NCBI RefSeq assembly: GCF_011766325.1
Contig: NZ_BLLG01000015.1
Span: 84,540 to 148,539, forward strand
Reading direction: 5' to 3'
DNA: 64,000 nucleotides
From: Streptomyces pacificus
GTDB taxonomy: Bacteria; Actinomycetota; Actinomycetes; Streptomycetales; Streptomycetaceae
The notes beneath the pieces are model-generated. The model did not search any database, was not told the DNA's origin, and saw nothing but the letters and a program-made list of their open reading frames with translations. Below are positions 1-9,500 of this stretch, one piece after another. Position 1 is the stretch's first letter. Each line of letters starts with the position of its first letter. Position numbers and translations under genes: made by a program.

Positions 1-1287
1 ACGATCACCGGCAATTTCAGCCTGCTGTTCTTCATCGACGCGGCGCTGCAACGCGATCGCAGCGGCCATATCGCCACCCTGCGCGCCGGCACCGCCCCAC
101 CGCCGGGACACGCCCCGTGGCACGAGCCGGGGAGCGACGGCCAGGGGACCGGCAGCGTCCAGGCCGACCGCGAGGCCCTCGCCCGGGCCGCCGACGCCCT
201 GCCCGGTACCCTGCGGGAGCTGCGCCGCGAGGTGGGCACCTCCACCCCGGGAGCGCAGTTCTACGCCTCCCAGGACGGCAGGGTTCTGGCCGATGCCGGC
301 CTCGGCCTGGCCCGGCCCGGCGTCGCCCTGACAGCGCGGTCCGCGCCCCTGTGGTACTGCTGCGCTAAGCCGCTGCTCTCGGTCGCGCTCGGCCGGCTGT
401 GGGAAGCCGGGGACTTCGACCCGTATCGTCCGGTCGCCCACTATCTGCCGGAGTTCGGCACCAGGGGCAAGTCCCGTATCACCACGATGGAGCTGGTCTG
501 CCACACCGGACCGGTGCCCACGGGACTCGACCCGCTGCACGGGGTGGTGACGGCTCCCGACGCGGAGAGGCTGCGGCGCGCCCTCGACGTGCCGGTCCCG
601 GCCGGGCCGCCGGGGGGCCGGCCGGGCATCAACTACAGCCAGTGGTGGGCCTGGTTCGTCCTCGCCCGGCTGCTGCCCGCGATCGACGGCCGCGACTACG
701 TCTCCTACGTCGAACAGGAGATCCTCCGCCCCTGCGGCATGGACCGCACCCGGGTCTGCCTGACTCCCGAGGACTATGCGGCGTACGGTGACCGGCTCCC
801 GCTCATCCATGTGTCCAACCTGGGTGACGTACCGCAGCCCACCTACTTCTGGTCGACGCGGGGTGCCACCACCCGCTGCGTCCCCGGAGTGAACACCCGA
901 GGCCCGCTCAGTGACCTCGGCCGCTTGTTCGAGATGCTGCTGGACGGCGGGGCCGCCCCCGGCGGGCGCGTCGTGGCGCCGACGACCGTGGCAGCCCTCA
1001 CCGCCCGCCACCGCACCGGAGTGAACGACCGGTACGGCAACGCCGACTGGGGCTTCGGCCTCCGGCTCGAATGCCGCACACTCGGCCCCGAATACACCAG
1101 TTTCTCGCGTCACGCCTCCCCGCGCTCCTTCGGACACGACGGGCTGTGGACGGCCGTCGCCTTCGCCGACCCGGAGGCCCGTCTCACCGTGGCCGTCCAT
1201 CTGAACGGCAAGGTGGAGCACGAGCGGCACGCCGAGCGCATCCTCCGGATCGCCGACGCCGTCTACCAGGACCTCAAACTCGCCTGA
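1..1287 (+). CDS. Beta-lactamase-fold (class C/serine hydrolase-like) protein, 5' end outside window
   Basis: The frame is open from base 1, so the gene starts before the window; 428 codons are visible. From about codon 76 on, the protein resembles the class C beta-lactamase/D-aminopeptidase/esterase family. The family Ser-x-x-Lys motif appears as CCAK (codons at 358-369), so the nucleophile position is Cys. The Tyr motif is present as NYSQ (near 631) instead of YxN, and the C-terminal HxG motif is GHDG (near 1135). The first ~75 codons belong to another, unrecognised region, so the full protein may be a fusion. A 67-bp gap separates it from a methyltransferase and exporter on the same strand, which suggests the end of a biosynthetic operon. 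Hydrolase, acyltransferase or non-catalytic roles are all possible. Confidence 0.75.
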   Translation, partial: TITGNFSLLFFIDAALQRDRSGHIATLRAGTAPPPGHAPWHEPGSDGQGTGSVQADREALARAADALPGTLRELRREVGTSTPGAQFYASQDGRVLADAGLGLARPGVALTARSAPLWYCCAKPLLSVALGRLWEAGDFDPYRPVAHYLPEFGTRGKSRITTMELVCHTGPVPTGLDPLHGVVTAPDAERLRRALDVPVPAGPPGGRPGINYSQWWAWFVLARLLPAIDGRDYVSYVEQEILRPCGMDRTRVCLTPEDYAAYGDRLPLIHVSNLGDVPQPTYFWSTRGATTRCVPGVNTRGPLSDLGRLFEMLLDGGAAPGGRVVAPTTVAALTARHRTGVNDRYGNADWGFGLRLECRTLGPEYTSFSRHASPRSFGHDGLWTAVAFADPEARLTVAVHLNGKVEHERHAERILRIADAVYQDLKLA

Positions 1288-1354
1288 GAGCACCAGCGAA
1301 CCCCCTCGACCAGCGCCGGATTCCCCGCATTGCGCCGGACCAGAAAGGCCTCCG

Positions 1355-2200
1355 ATGCCACAGCAGCCCGCTCCGCCCGTTCTGCCCGTCCCCGACGAGG
1401 TCGGTCGGCTCTACGACCGCTATACCGACCTCGGCAGTGCCACGCTGGGTGAGAACCTGCACTTCGGGTACTGGGACACCCCGGACAGCCCCGCCCCGCT
1501 GGAGGAGGCGACCGACCGGCTGACCGACCTGATGACGGACCGCCTGCACATCGGCCCCGGGTCCCGGGTGCTGGACCTCGGCTGCGGCACGGGCCGCCCC
1601 GCCGTCCGCATCGCCGGCCGCACCGGCGCCGACGTCACCGGAATCTCCATCAGCCGCAAACAGGTCGACCGGGCCACGGCACTGGCCGCCGAGCACGACC
1701 TGGCGAGCCGGGTCCGCTTCGAACGGGCCGACGCCATGGAACTGCCCTTCGCCGGCGACTCCTTCGACGCCGTCATCGCCCTGGAGTCCATCATCCACAT
1801 GCCCGACCGCGCCCACGTCCTGCGGGAGGCGGTCCGGGTACTGCGACCGGGCGGACGGCTCGTGCTCACCGACTTCTTCGAACGCGCGCCGATCCCCGAA
1901 TCCGGGCGGCCCGCTGTCGAGCGCTATCTGCGCGAGTTCATGATGACGATGGTCCAGGCGGAGGACTATCCGCCCCTGCTGCGCCAGGCCGGGCTGTGGT
2001 TCGAGGAGCTGACCGACATCAGTGAGCCCACGCTGCGCCGGACCTTCGTCGAGTTGTCCGCGCGGATCAGCGGCTCCGCGCAGCAACTCGGGTCCGACTA
2101 CGGCGGCGAACTGGTGGAGCAGTTCAACCCGGCCGACATGACGGACGTCAGCGAGTTCGGCCATCTCCTCGTCGTGGCCGTGCGGCCGCCCAACCGCTGA
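1355..2200 (+). CDS. SAM-dependent methyltransferase (small-molecule type)
   Basis: This 281-aa protein is a class I Rossmann methyltransferase. The SAM-binding motif I is VLDLGCGTGRPA near residue 70, followed by the acidic loop and the post-motif VLREAVRVLRPGGRL near residue 155. Length and layout match natural-product O/N/C-methyltransferases such as the RebM group. The ATG at 1355 is preceded by an AGAAAGG ribosome binding site. It lies between the beta-lactamase-fold gene and an MFS exporter on the same strand, so it probably tailors a secreted metabolite. Substrate and methylated atom cannot be told from sequence. Confidence 0.85.
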   Translation: MPQQPAPPVLPVPDEVGRLYDRYTDLGSATLGENLHFGYWDTPDSPAPLEEATDRLTDLMTDRLHIGPGSRVLDLGCGTGRPAVRIAGRTGADVTGISISRKQVDRATALAAEHDLASRVRFERADAMELPFAGDSFDAVIALESIIHMPDRAHVLREAVRVLRPGGRLVLTDFFERAPIPESGRPAVERYLREFMMTMVQAEDYPPLLRQAGLWFEELTDISEPTLRRTFVELSARISGSAQQLGSDYGGELVEQFNPADMTDVSEFGHLLVVAVRPPNR

Positions 2201-2251
2201 GATGGCGGGATGTAGCCGTCGGCCCGCGAGGCATCGGCACAATAGCGGGCC

Positions 2252-3697
2252 ATGTCACAAATGACCTCCGAACCGGACTCCGTCCGGGCCGAGCAGCAGC
2301 GTGGTGGCGCCACTGCGTGGATCGCCGTGTTCGCCGCCTGCGTGGGACAGTTCGTCGTCGTCCTCGACATCTCGGTGATCAACGTCGCGCTGCCGTCCAT
2401 CCGCGAGGGGCTCGGCATCGGTGCCGGAAGCCTGCAGTGGGTGGTCAACGCCTATGTGATCACCTTCGCCGGCTTTCTGCTCCTGGGCGGCCGGGCCTCC
2501 GACCTGTTCGGGCGGAAGAGCGTGTTCCTCCTGGGACTCGGGATCTTCACGGCCGCCAGCCTGCTGGGCGGGCTGGCGACCTCGCCGGGGATGCTGACCG
2601 CGGCCCGCGCGGTGCAGGGCCTTGGCGCGGCCGTCCTGTCCCCCGCCACCCTCACCATCCTCACCACGACCTTCCCGGAGGGCACGGGACGCGTCCGCGC
2701 CATCGCGACCTGGACGGCCGTGGGCACAGGGGGCGGCGCGGCCGGCGGGCTCATCGGTGGCGTGCTCACCGACTACCTGTCCTGGCGCTGGGTCCTGCTC
2801 ATCAACGTTCCGCTGGGGCTGATCGTGATCGTGGCGTCTGCGGTATGGCTGACGGAGAGCAGGACCCGGCAGGCCGGCCGGCGCCGGCTCGACGTTCCCG
2901 GCGCCGTCCTGGCAACGCTCGGCGCGGGCAGTCTGGCCTACGGCATCTCCCAGACGGAGTCGCACGGCTGGGGCTCGGCGCGGGCCCTCGGGCTCCTGCT
3001 TCTCGGCGTCGTCGCGCTGGCGGCGTTTGTCGTGGTGGAGCACCATGCCGCCGAGCCGCTCACCCCGCTCGGGGTGTTCCGCGTGCGCTCGGTGTCCGTG
3101 GCCAACGCCATCACCATGATCAGCGGCATGGCCTTCTACGCGCTGTGGTACTTCCTGTCCCTGTACATGCAGAACGTGCTGAAGTACTCGGCCGTGGAAA
3201 CCGGGCTCGCCTTGGTGCCGCACACCCTCGCGGTCATTGTCTCCGCTCAGCTCGCACCCCGGATCACACGCTGGATCGGCGGACGCGCACTCCTCACACT
3301 CGCCGGTGTGCTGACGGCGGCGGGCTTCTTCTGGCAGTCGGCCATGAAGGCCGACGGCACCTTTCTGGTCACCCTGCTCGGTCCAGGCATCGCGTTCTCG
3401 TTCGGCGCCGGGCTGATGATGACCATGCAGTCGGTCTTCGCCACGACGGGGGTGCCCCAGGAGCAGGCGGGGGTGGTGGCGGGTCTCGTCAACACCTCCC
3501 GCACCATGGGCGGTGCACTCGGGCTGTCCGTCCTGTCGTCCCTCGCCGCCAGCCGTACCGATCGGGGCGGCACTGGCCTGGAGGCGCTGACCTCAGGCTA
3601 TGCGAGCGCGTTCTTCGGGGCGGGGGTGGCCGTCGTGCTGAGCATGGCGCTGATCGTGCTGCTGCCCAGATCGCCGCGGAGCCCGGCGCCCGCATGA
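2252..3697 (+). CDS. MFS drug/metabolite exporter, DHA2 (EmrB/QacA) family
   Basis: The 481-aa protein has about 14 hydrophobic segments, as expected for DHA2 proton antiporters. Motif A is visible as GGRASDLFGRKS after TM2, and a glycine-rich motif C region (TAVGTGGGAAGGLIGG) occurs in TM5. It should export a small molecule from the cytoplasm using the proton gradient. It follows the methyltransferase by 51 bp, so self-resistance or product export is likely. An alternative in-frame ATG lies nine bases downstream (2261); the ribosome binding site is weak for both. The gene ends just before a block of decayed insertion sequences. Confidence 0.88.
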   Translation: MSQMTSEPDSVRAEQQRGGATAWIAVFAACVGQFVVVLDISVINVALPSIREGLGIGAGSLQWVVNAYVITFAGFLLLGGRASDLFGRKSVFLLGLGIFTAASLLGGLATSPGMLTAARAVQGLGAAVLSPATLTILTTTFPEGTGRVRAIATWTAVGTGGGAAGGLIGGVLTDYLSWRWVLLINVPLGLIVIVASAVWLTESRTRQAGRRRLDVPGAVLATLGAGSLAYGISQTESHGWGSARALGLLLLGVVALAAFVVVEHHAAEPLTPLGVFRVRSVSVANAITMISGMAFYALWYFLSLYMQNVLKYSAVETGLALVPHTLAVIVSAQLAPRITRWIGGRALLTLAGVLTAAGFFWQSAMKADGTFLVTLLGPGIAFSFGAGLMMTMQSVFATTGVPQEQAGVVAGLVNTSRTMGGALGLSVLSSLAASRTDRGGTGLEALTSGYASAFFGAGVAVVLSMALIVLLPRSPRSPAPA

Positions 3698-3699
3698 CG

Positions 3700-3905
3700 C
3701 CCCCAGCGGCCTGCCAGGACCAGGCCGTCGTGGGTGTTCGCGCCGGACACGGCGAGGGCCAGGGGGACGCCCCGAGCCTCGGACAGCACGCGCAGTCTGC
3801 TGCCCTTCTTGCCGCGATCGACCGGGTTCGGCGCAGTCAGCGCCACCTTTTCGCCCGCACGGACATGGCAGCTGTAGTTCTTGATCGGCAGGGCGTCGCT
3901 GCTGG
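3700..3905 (-). pseudogene. IS5-family transposase fragment
   Basis: The minus strand encodes the typical IS5-family core stretch APNPVDRGKKGSRLRVLSEA followed by GVPLALAVSGANTHDGL. Both ends are missing, so only about 70 codons of a ~270-codon transposase remain. It is fused without spacer to the IS701 remnant upstream and ends at the MFS stop codon, so it marks the left edge of the transposon graveyard. Confidence 0.75.
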
Positions 3906-4597
3906 TCAAGTCGTTGCGGCGGTGATGTCGTTCCACCGGCGGTGGGCTTCGGCGGCTTGGTGCTGGTGGTGGCGGCGCCAGGTGGACCAGAGCAGGAGGT
4001 GGTCGCGGTCGCGCCGAGGCTGGGGCAGAGCGGTGATCCGCAGGAGTCGGAGGAGTGCGCGGCCGCTGGCCGGAACGAGCGCGCTGCTCGTGGTGGGGGC
4101 TGTGGTGGTGCGGGCGCGGGTGATCGCGAGGACGGCGGCGGCGAGCATGCTGACCAGGGTCCAACGCATCCAGGAGTTCCCGCAGGTGGTCTGGCCCTGA
4201 TCGAGGCCGCAGACGCCCTTGGCCAGCTGGAAGTCCTCCTCGACGTGCCACCGGCAGCACACCACGTCGACAAGGTCAGCCAGAGTCACGGGAGTGGCCG
4301 AGTGACAGCGGCAGAAGGAGAGTTCACGGGTGCAGCGATGGCGGCGGACCAGGACGGTGGCGTGCCCGCTCTCGTGTGTGTCGGGTGCGTCGTCGGGGTG
4401 GATGTCGAGCATGGCCCAGTCGTAGTGGCGGTCGCCCTTGAGCCCGTGGCCGGTGCGCAGGCGCATCCGGTTCTTCTTCGGAACGCGGGCGGCTAGAGCG
4501 GTGGCGGTCGGGCGTCCGACAGCGGTGTCCACGCGGTGGTCGGTACGCACGGCCACGGCGTAGCCGAAGCCAGGCGCGCGGGCTGTGCGACGCAGTT
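3906..4597 (-). pseudogene. IS701-family transposase, C-terminal fragment
   Basis: The minus-strand reading shows the IS701 C-terminal half: the GYAVAVRTDHRV region, KGDRHYDWAMLDIH, then the helix with the catalytic Glu, RWHVEEDFQLAKGVCGLDQ. It reads to a TGA at 3906-3908. The N-terminal half with the first two catalytic Asp residues is absent, so it cannot be active. The homology extends a little upstream of the first available ATG (4556). Confidence 0.75.
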
Positions 4598-4606
4598 CCC
4601 CCGAGC

Positions 4607-4705
4607 CACACCTTCGAGGGCATCGGCAAGGATCTGGGAATCAGCCGGGAGACGCTGCGCAACTGGGTGCGGGCCGAGCGGGCCCGCCGCGGCGGGGGCA
4701 GCACG
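4607..4705 (+). pseudogene. IS3-family OrfA helix-turn-helix fragment
   Basis: The plus strand encodes GKDLGISRETLRNWVRAERA, the characteristic OrfA (InsE-like) helix-turn-helix of IS3/IS911 elements. Only about 30 codons remain before the sequence switches to antisense ISL3. The matching OrfB remnant resumes on the same strand after about 5.2 kb, so both pieces probably come from one IS3 element split by the ISL3 insertion. Confidence 0.6.
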
Positions 4706-5104
4706 ACGAGCACGAACACGAAGGACGTCCCGGTGAGCGAGGCCACGAGGCAGGAACCGGAGGCCCAGCATCCAGGCGGTCTGCCGGTCGAAGGCGTGGG
4801 TGTGCCCGGCGCCGTGGCAGGCCCAGGGCACCGCGGCGGCTGTCACCCCGTGCTCGCGGCAGGCCACCCGCGGTGCGTCGGCCTCCAGGAACACCAGGAT
4901 CACGCCGTGGTCCAGGTCCCGCCACCGGCGGCGCCCCCGTCCCGCGTCGCACCAGGGCGCCGGGCGCCGACAGCGCCCGCACCGCTGCCGGCGGCGGGCA
5001 TCTGGCCGTACCGACACGACCACACACTGTTCGTTCTCATCGATCCGGACGCCCTCGACCACGGTGTTCTCCGCCGTCAGGGTCCGCTTCCATATCCTGA
5101 ATAG
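4706..5104 (-). pseudogene. ISL3-family transposase, N-terminal fragment
   Basis: The minus strand reads TVVEGVRIDENEQCVVVSV, then a CGRCRRPAPWCDAG zinc-finger-like stretch, RRRWRDLDHG, LEADAPRVACREHGVTAAAV and GAGHTHAFDRQTAWM. This is the N-terminal zinc-binding/helix-turn-helix region of ISL3 transposases. The frame decays after about 130 codons and the DDE domain is missing. It sits inside IS3 sequence, indicating nested insertion followed by deletion. Confidence 0.75.
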
Positions 5105-5106
5105 GG

Positions 5107-5173
5107 ACACGCCGTTTCCCTGCTTGATCCAACTTGAGTCTAGACACCTCAAGGATCACAGGAAGCGGCGTGT
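5107..5173. repeat. Imperfect long inverted repeat at the ISL3/IS3 junction
   Basis: The arms 5107-5138 and 5148-5173 are reverse complements over ACACGCCG, TTCC, TGATCC and TTGAG, with small bulges, around a 9-nt loop. One arm lies at the upstream end of the ISL3 remnant and the other at the start of the IS3 OrfB side. It may be two abutting element termini or a transposon-end hairpin. Confidence 0.6.
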
Positions 5174-5912
5174 TTCACGTATCAGACCAGGTCACGGTAC
5201 CCACACATACGGCAGGAGAGCCTGCAAATGGCGGGTCGGCCGCGAGGCCCGCGTCGCGCGCGAGCGGACCGACGCGGCGCTTGCCGGGCGGATCCGGGTC
5301 GTGCACGCGGAGTGGGACGGCACCTACGGCCGCCCCAGGATCACCGCCGAGCTGCGAGAGGACGGTGAGCGCGTGAACCACAAGCGCGTCGGGCGGGTGA
5401 TGCGGAAGTACGGCATCGCCGGGCTGCGGCTGCGCAGGCGCCAGGTCACCACGGTGCCCGAACCGTCCGCCTCACCCGTGCCCGACCTGCTGGGGCGCGA
5501 CTTCACCGCGACTGCACCGAACACGAAGTACGTCGGCGACATCACCTACCTGCCGGTGGGCGACGGCGAGTTTCTGTACTTGGCGACTGTGATCGACTGC
5601 TTCTCACCCCGCCTGGTGGGCTGGTCGGTCGCCGACCACATGCGCACCTCGCTGGTCACCGACGCACTCCGGGCAGGCGCCCGGATCCGCGGCAGCCTGG
5701 CCAGCGCCGTCTTCCACAGCGATCACGGAGCGCAATACACCTCTCGTGAATTCGCCGGTGTTTGCGCCGAGTTGGGAGTGCGGCAGTCCATGGGGGCGGT
5801 CGGCACGAGCGCGGACAACGCGCTCAAGCTTGCCGGGTACGTCAACACCGCCACCGGACGCCGGGCCCACACCGAACGCACCTTCGTCCTCAGCCTCTAC
5901 GGCATCACATGA
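5174..5912 (+). pseudogene. IS3-family OrfB transposase, truncated
   Basis: The plus frame encodes the HTH_21 region (GTYGRPRITAELREDG, RVGRVMRKYGIAGLR) and the rve integrase core: DITYLPVGDGEFLYLATVID carries the first Asp and VFHSDHGAQYTSREF the second. The third motif starts as SADNAL but breaks off there; the Glu-bearing helix is absent and the last ~30 codons are unrelated. The element is therefore dead. The open frame continues upstream through antisense ISL3 sequence, which is not meaningful coding. Confidence 0.8.
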
Positions 5913-6032
5913 TCAAACCGGACGACCCGGGCAAACGCCGGGCCCTGGGCACGGCGGGAGTCCGGCAAACCCCGGACTTCCGCGGCGAGGTCCGGAATTG
6001 TGCACGGGAATCACTCATGAGTTCGCTCCGAC

Positions 6033-6179
6033 TCACGGCGGGGATTTCTGGCTCGTGAGCGCCGTCGTCTCGTGCAGATGCTCCTCAACCGGACCCAGAT
6101 ACCGGTCATGGGCCAGGACGATATCGTCCGCGAAGTCGAGGACGCGGATGGTGCCGTCGGGGAACTGATATGAATACAT
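6033..6179 (-). CDS. Small unrecognised protein at the end of the RHS operon
   Basis: A 48-aa frame starts with ATG at 6179, four bases after the stop of the presumed immunity gene on the same strand. It contains PDGTIRVLDFADDIVLAHDR. I do not recognise it. It could be a second immunity component, or the leftover end of an older toxin/immunity cassette, which commonly accumulates behind RHS genes. Confidence 0.35.
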   Translation of the reverse strand: MYSYQFPDGTIRVLDFADDIVLAHDRYLGPVEEHLHETTALTSQKSPP

Positions 6180-6183
6180 GAGG

Positions 6184-6522
6184 CTAACGTGAGAACATGC
6201 GCATCCAGTGGAGGACTTCGGTCTCGCTCGGGTTGGTGAGAAACAGATGACTGCCACCCTCTTTTGTCTTGACACTCAACATGTTCAATGTGTCGCCAGG
6301 GTAGCTCTCCAGAAATGAAATGAGGACTTGCGTATCCGCACGTAGAGCGGATCCCTCCTCGGTCCTTCTGAATCTGCGTCGGTATATGTTCAGGAGATTT
6401 TTCCGCGGGACTTCTCCGCTTTCTACGGCGATCGCGTTTCGCGTCAAGTCGAGTACCTCATTTGAGCAGATTTCTGCCTCTACTGCCGAGGACAGGAGAT
6501 CCCTCAATTGATTCTGGTCCAT
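6184..6522 (-). CDS. Presumed immunity protein for the RHS toxin
   Basis: This 112-aa soluble, mostly helical-looking protein starts inside the 3' end of the RHS gene (19-bp overlap), the standard position of an immunity gene next to a polymorphic toxin. The N-terminal half is helical (QLRDLLSSAVEAEICSNEVL); the C-terminal half is beta-rich. No family is recognised. Its base composition (AT-richer, fewer GC3 codons) differs from the RHS core but resembles the toxin tip, consistent with toxin and immunity moving together. Function is inferred from position only. Confidence 0.65.
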   Translation of the reverse strand: MDQNQLRDLLSSAVEAEICSNEVLDLTRNAIAVESGEVPRKNLLNIYRRRFRRTEEGSALRADTQVLISFLESYPGDTLNMLSVKTKEGGSHLFLTNPSETEVLHWMRMFSR

Positions 6523-9500
6523 GGCCCTCCGTTGATGCTGGCTTCGGCTCCGCTGACTGTCCCTCGGATGAGAACTTCGCCTTCGTCGTACGGGAAAGAG
6601 ACACCCCCCACTCGATTATACGTCGAACCTTCTGCGTTTGGGATCCGCAATACGATGCCTGGACCGTTACCCCTGAAGCTCTCTTCGAGTGCCATTTCCT
6701 CGTAGTAGGTGGTCCACGAGGTGAACACGCTATCTGTCCGGCCGCCGGCATGCAGTTGTGCGTCCGAGTGTCCCCCAAGAGGCTCAGCCACTCCGCGTAG
6801 GGCATTCTCATACATCTTCAGCCACTCTGGCCGACTGTGTTCATTCGCATAACCGACACCGCGGTAGAGATGCGGCGCCTCCTCTGGGTCCCAACTGCCC
6901 CCGTTCGCACATGCATCCGGTGCGAGTCCGAGACAGTCGGTACTGGCATGAGGGTTGTGGACGTAGGCGGCGGGATTGGGCGCCGGGGCCAGCCCCAGCG
7001 GGTCCGCCGACAGGTACCGCGCCGTCTCAGGGTCGTAGTGCCGGTGGAAGTTGTAGTGCAGCCCCGTCTCCGGGTCGAAGTACTGCCCCGGGAAGCGCAG
7101 CGGTGTGTACGCCGTGCTCGACGTCGCCCACGCCGTCGTCCCCCACAGCGTGCTCCGTGTGCGCCAGGCGATCTCGCCCGACTCGTCGACGAGTTCGCTG
7201 GGGGTGCCCACCAGGTCCGTGACGATGGCGAAGAAGCGCTCGTCGACCGCCTCCTGGGGGAGCCGGGAGACGCCCGGGTCCTGCGGTGCGCCTGCCCGGA
7301 GGATGCGTTCGGTCTGGGCGAGGGGGTGGAGGCCGTCGTGGTCCCAGGTCAGGGCGACCGGGTGGGGCAGGTCTGCGGACTCGGTGGTCTGTTCGCAGAG
7401 GGTCGCGCCGTCCCAGGTGAAGGTGACCTGTTCGAGGACGGTCTCGCCGTCGCCGGCGAGGCGCTGCTTGGCGATGCGGCGCCCCAGCGCGTCGTAGCGG
7501 TAGCGCCACACCGTGCCGTCGGGTGTGGTGACCGAGGTGAGCCGGTCCTCGGCGTCCCATGTGTAGTGCCAGGTGTCCGGCTTGCGTGACAGGCGGGTCT
7601 TGCGGCGGAGCACGATGCGGCCCTGGGCGTCGTGCTCGTAGCGGACACCGCCGGCGCGGGTGATGCGGGTGCCCGTGTAGGCGCGGGGCCCGGTGGCCTC
7701 GTGGCCCGGGTGGGCGGCGGGCCAGGACGCGTCGGTCTGGTTGCCCGCCGCGTCGTAGGCGTAGCGCTCGGTCCAGTTCGCGGCGTGGACGGAGGTGACG
7801 CGCCCTTCGGCGTCCAGGTCGAACGCCCGCGTACCGGAGAGCAGGTCGTCGACGCCGACGAGGTAGCCGTCCGCGCGGTAGGTGTAGCCGCGCCGCTGGA
7901 GACTGCCGCCCGCGGCCGTGACGTGCTGCTCCGTGAGCCGGCCCATCGGGTCGAAGGCGTGGTGGAGCGTGACCGTCCCGCCGATGCGGCGGGCCAGCTC
8001 CCGGCCCGCGGGGTCGCGGTCGAAGCCGATGGTCCGTCCGGAGGCGGTCAGCTCGGTGCGGCGGCCGGCCGCGTCGTACGACCAGGTGCTGACCGCCCCG
8101 GTCGGTGTCGTCCTTCCGGTCCGCCTGCCCGCCGCGTCGTAGGCGAACGTCGTCTCGCGGCCGTCGACCGACTCCGTCCGGAGGCGGCCGTACCGGTCGC
8201 GCAGCCGCTTCAGCGTGGCGTCCGGGCCCGCCGCCACCGCGAGTTCGTCGAAGACGTCGTACGCGTAGGTGGTGACAGAGCCGTCCGCGTCCTTGCGGAC
8301 GACCTGGCCGAGCGCGTTGTGTTCGAGCCGCACACGCTGGCCGAGGCCGTTCTCCCGGGACACCAGGCGGCCGGCCGCGTCGTACGCGTAGGTGAGGGTG
8401 CGGCCGTCGAAGTCCGTCTCCGATATCGGCAGGCCGGCCGGGTCGTACGCGTAGTCCCAGGTCAGTCCCTGCGGGTTGGTCACCCGGGTCAGGCGCAGAT
8501 TGCAGTCGTGGGTGAACTCATACCGCACCCCGTCCGGGCCGGTCCGGGCTGCCAGGAGGTCGAAGTCCGTGTACGCGTAGGTGGTGGTGCCGCCCATGGC
8601 GTCGGTGTGGCCGGTGCAGTTGCCCTCGCCGTCGTACGTCCAGGACCGGACGCCGCCGTCCGCGTCGACGCGCCGTGCGAGCCTGCCCTCGACCGTCCAC
8701 TCCAGACGCGTCACGGCCCCGAGCGGGTCGGTGATGGTGACCGGACGGCCGAAGAGGTCCCGCTCGCAGCGCGTCGTCGCGCCCAGCGGATCGGTGATCT
8801 CCAGCGGCAGCCCCGCCCGGTCGCAGCGCACCCGCGTGGTGTGCCCGAGGGCGTCCGTGACCGATGCCGGGTGTCCCGCTCCGTCGTAGGTGATGCGCGT
8901 GGTGGCACCCGAGGCGTCGGTCTCGGAGGTGCGGTTGCCGCGTTCGTCGTACGTCCTCCGCAGCACCGTGCCGTCCGTGCCGCGTACCCGCACCGGAAGC
9001 CCTAGACCGTCGTACTCGGCCGACAGCACCCGGCCGTCGGGGCGGCGTACGGTCAGCGGGCGCCCGCCCTCGTCGTATGTGGTGGCGGTGGTGTGGCCGA
9101 GCGGGTCGGTGGTGGCCAGCAGCCGGTTGAACGGGTCGTACGCGAAGCGGGTGGCGGCGCCGTTCGCGTCGATCTCGGCGGCGACCTGCTGCCGCTCGTT
9201 GATCAGGTAGCGCCTGGTGTGGCCGAGGCCGTCGGTCATCGAGGTGGTGCGCAGGCCGGTGCCCGGGTCGGTGCCGTCCCAGGTGAAGCGGGACTCGACA
9301 TGGCCGTTGGTGCCGGACTGGTAGACGCACCGGTCGAGTTCGTCGTAGACGTAGTCGTAGTGGCTGCCGTTGGTGTCGGTCCACGACGTCATGCGGCCCA
9401 GGTCGTCGTAGCCGAACCGCACCGGCCGACCTGAGGAGTTGACCACCTCGGTCAGCTGCCCGTCCGTGTAGCCGTACCGGAGGACTTCCTGGTCCGAGCC

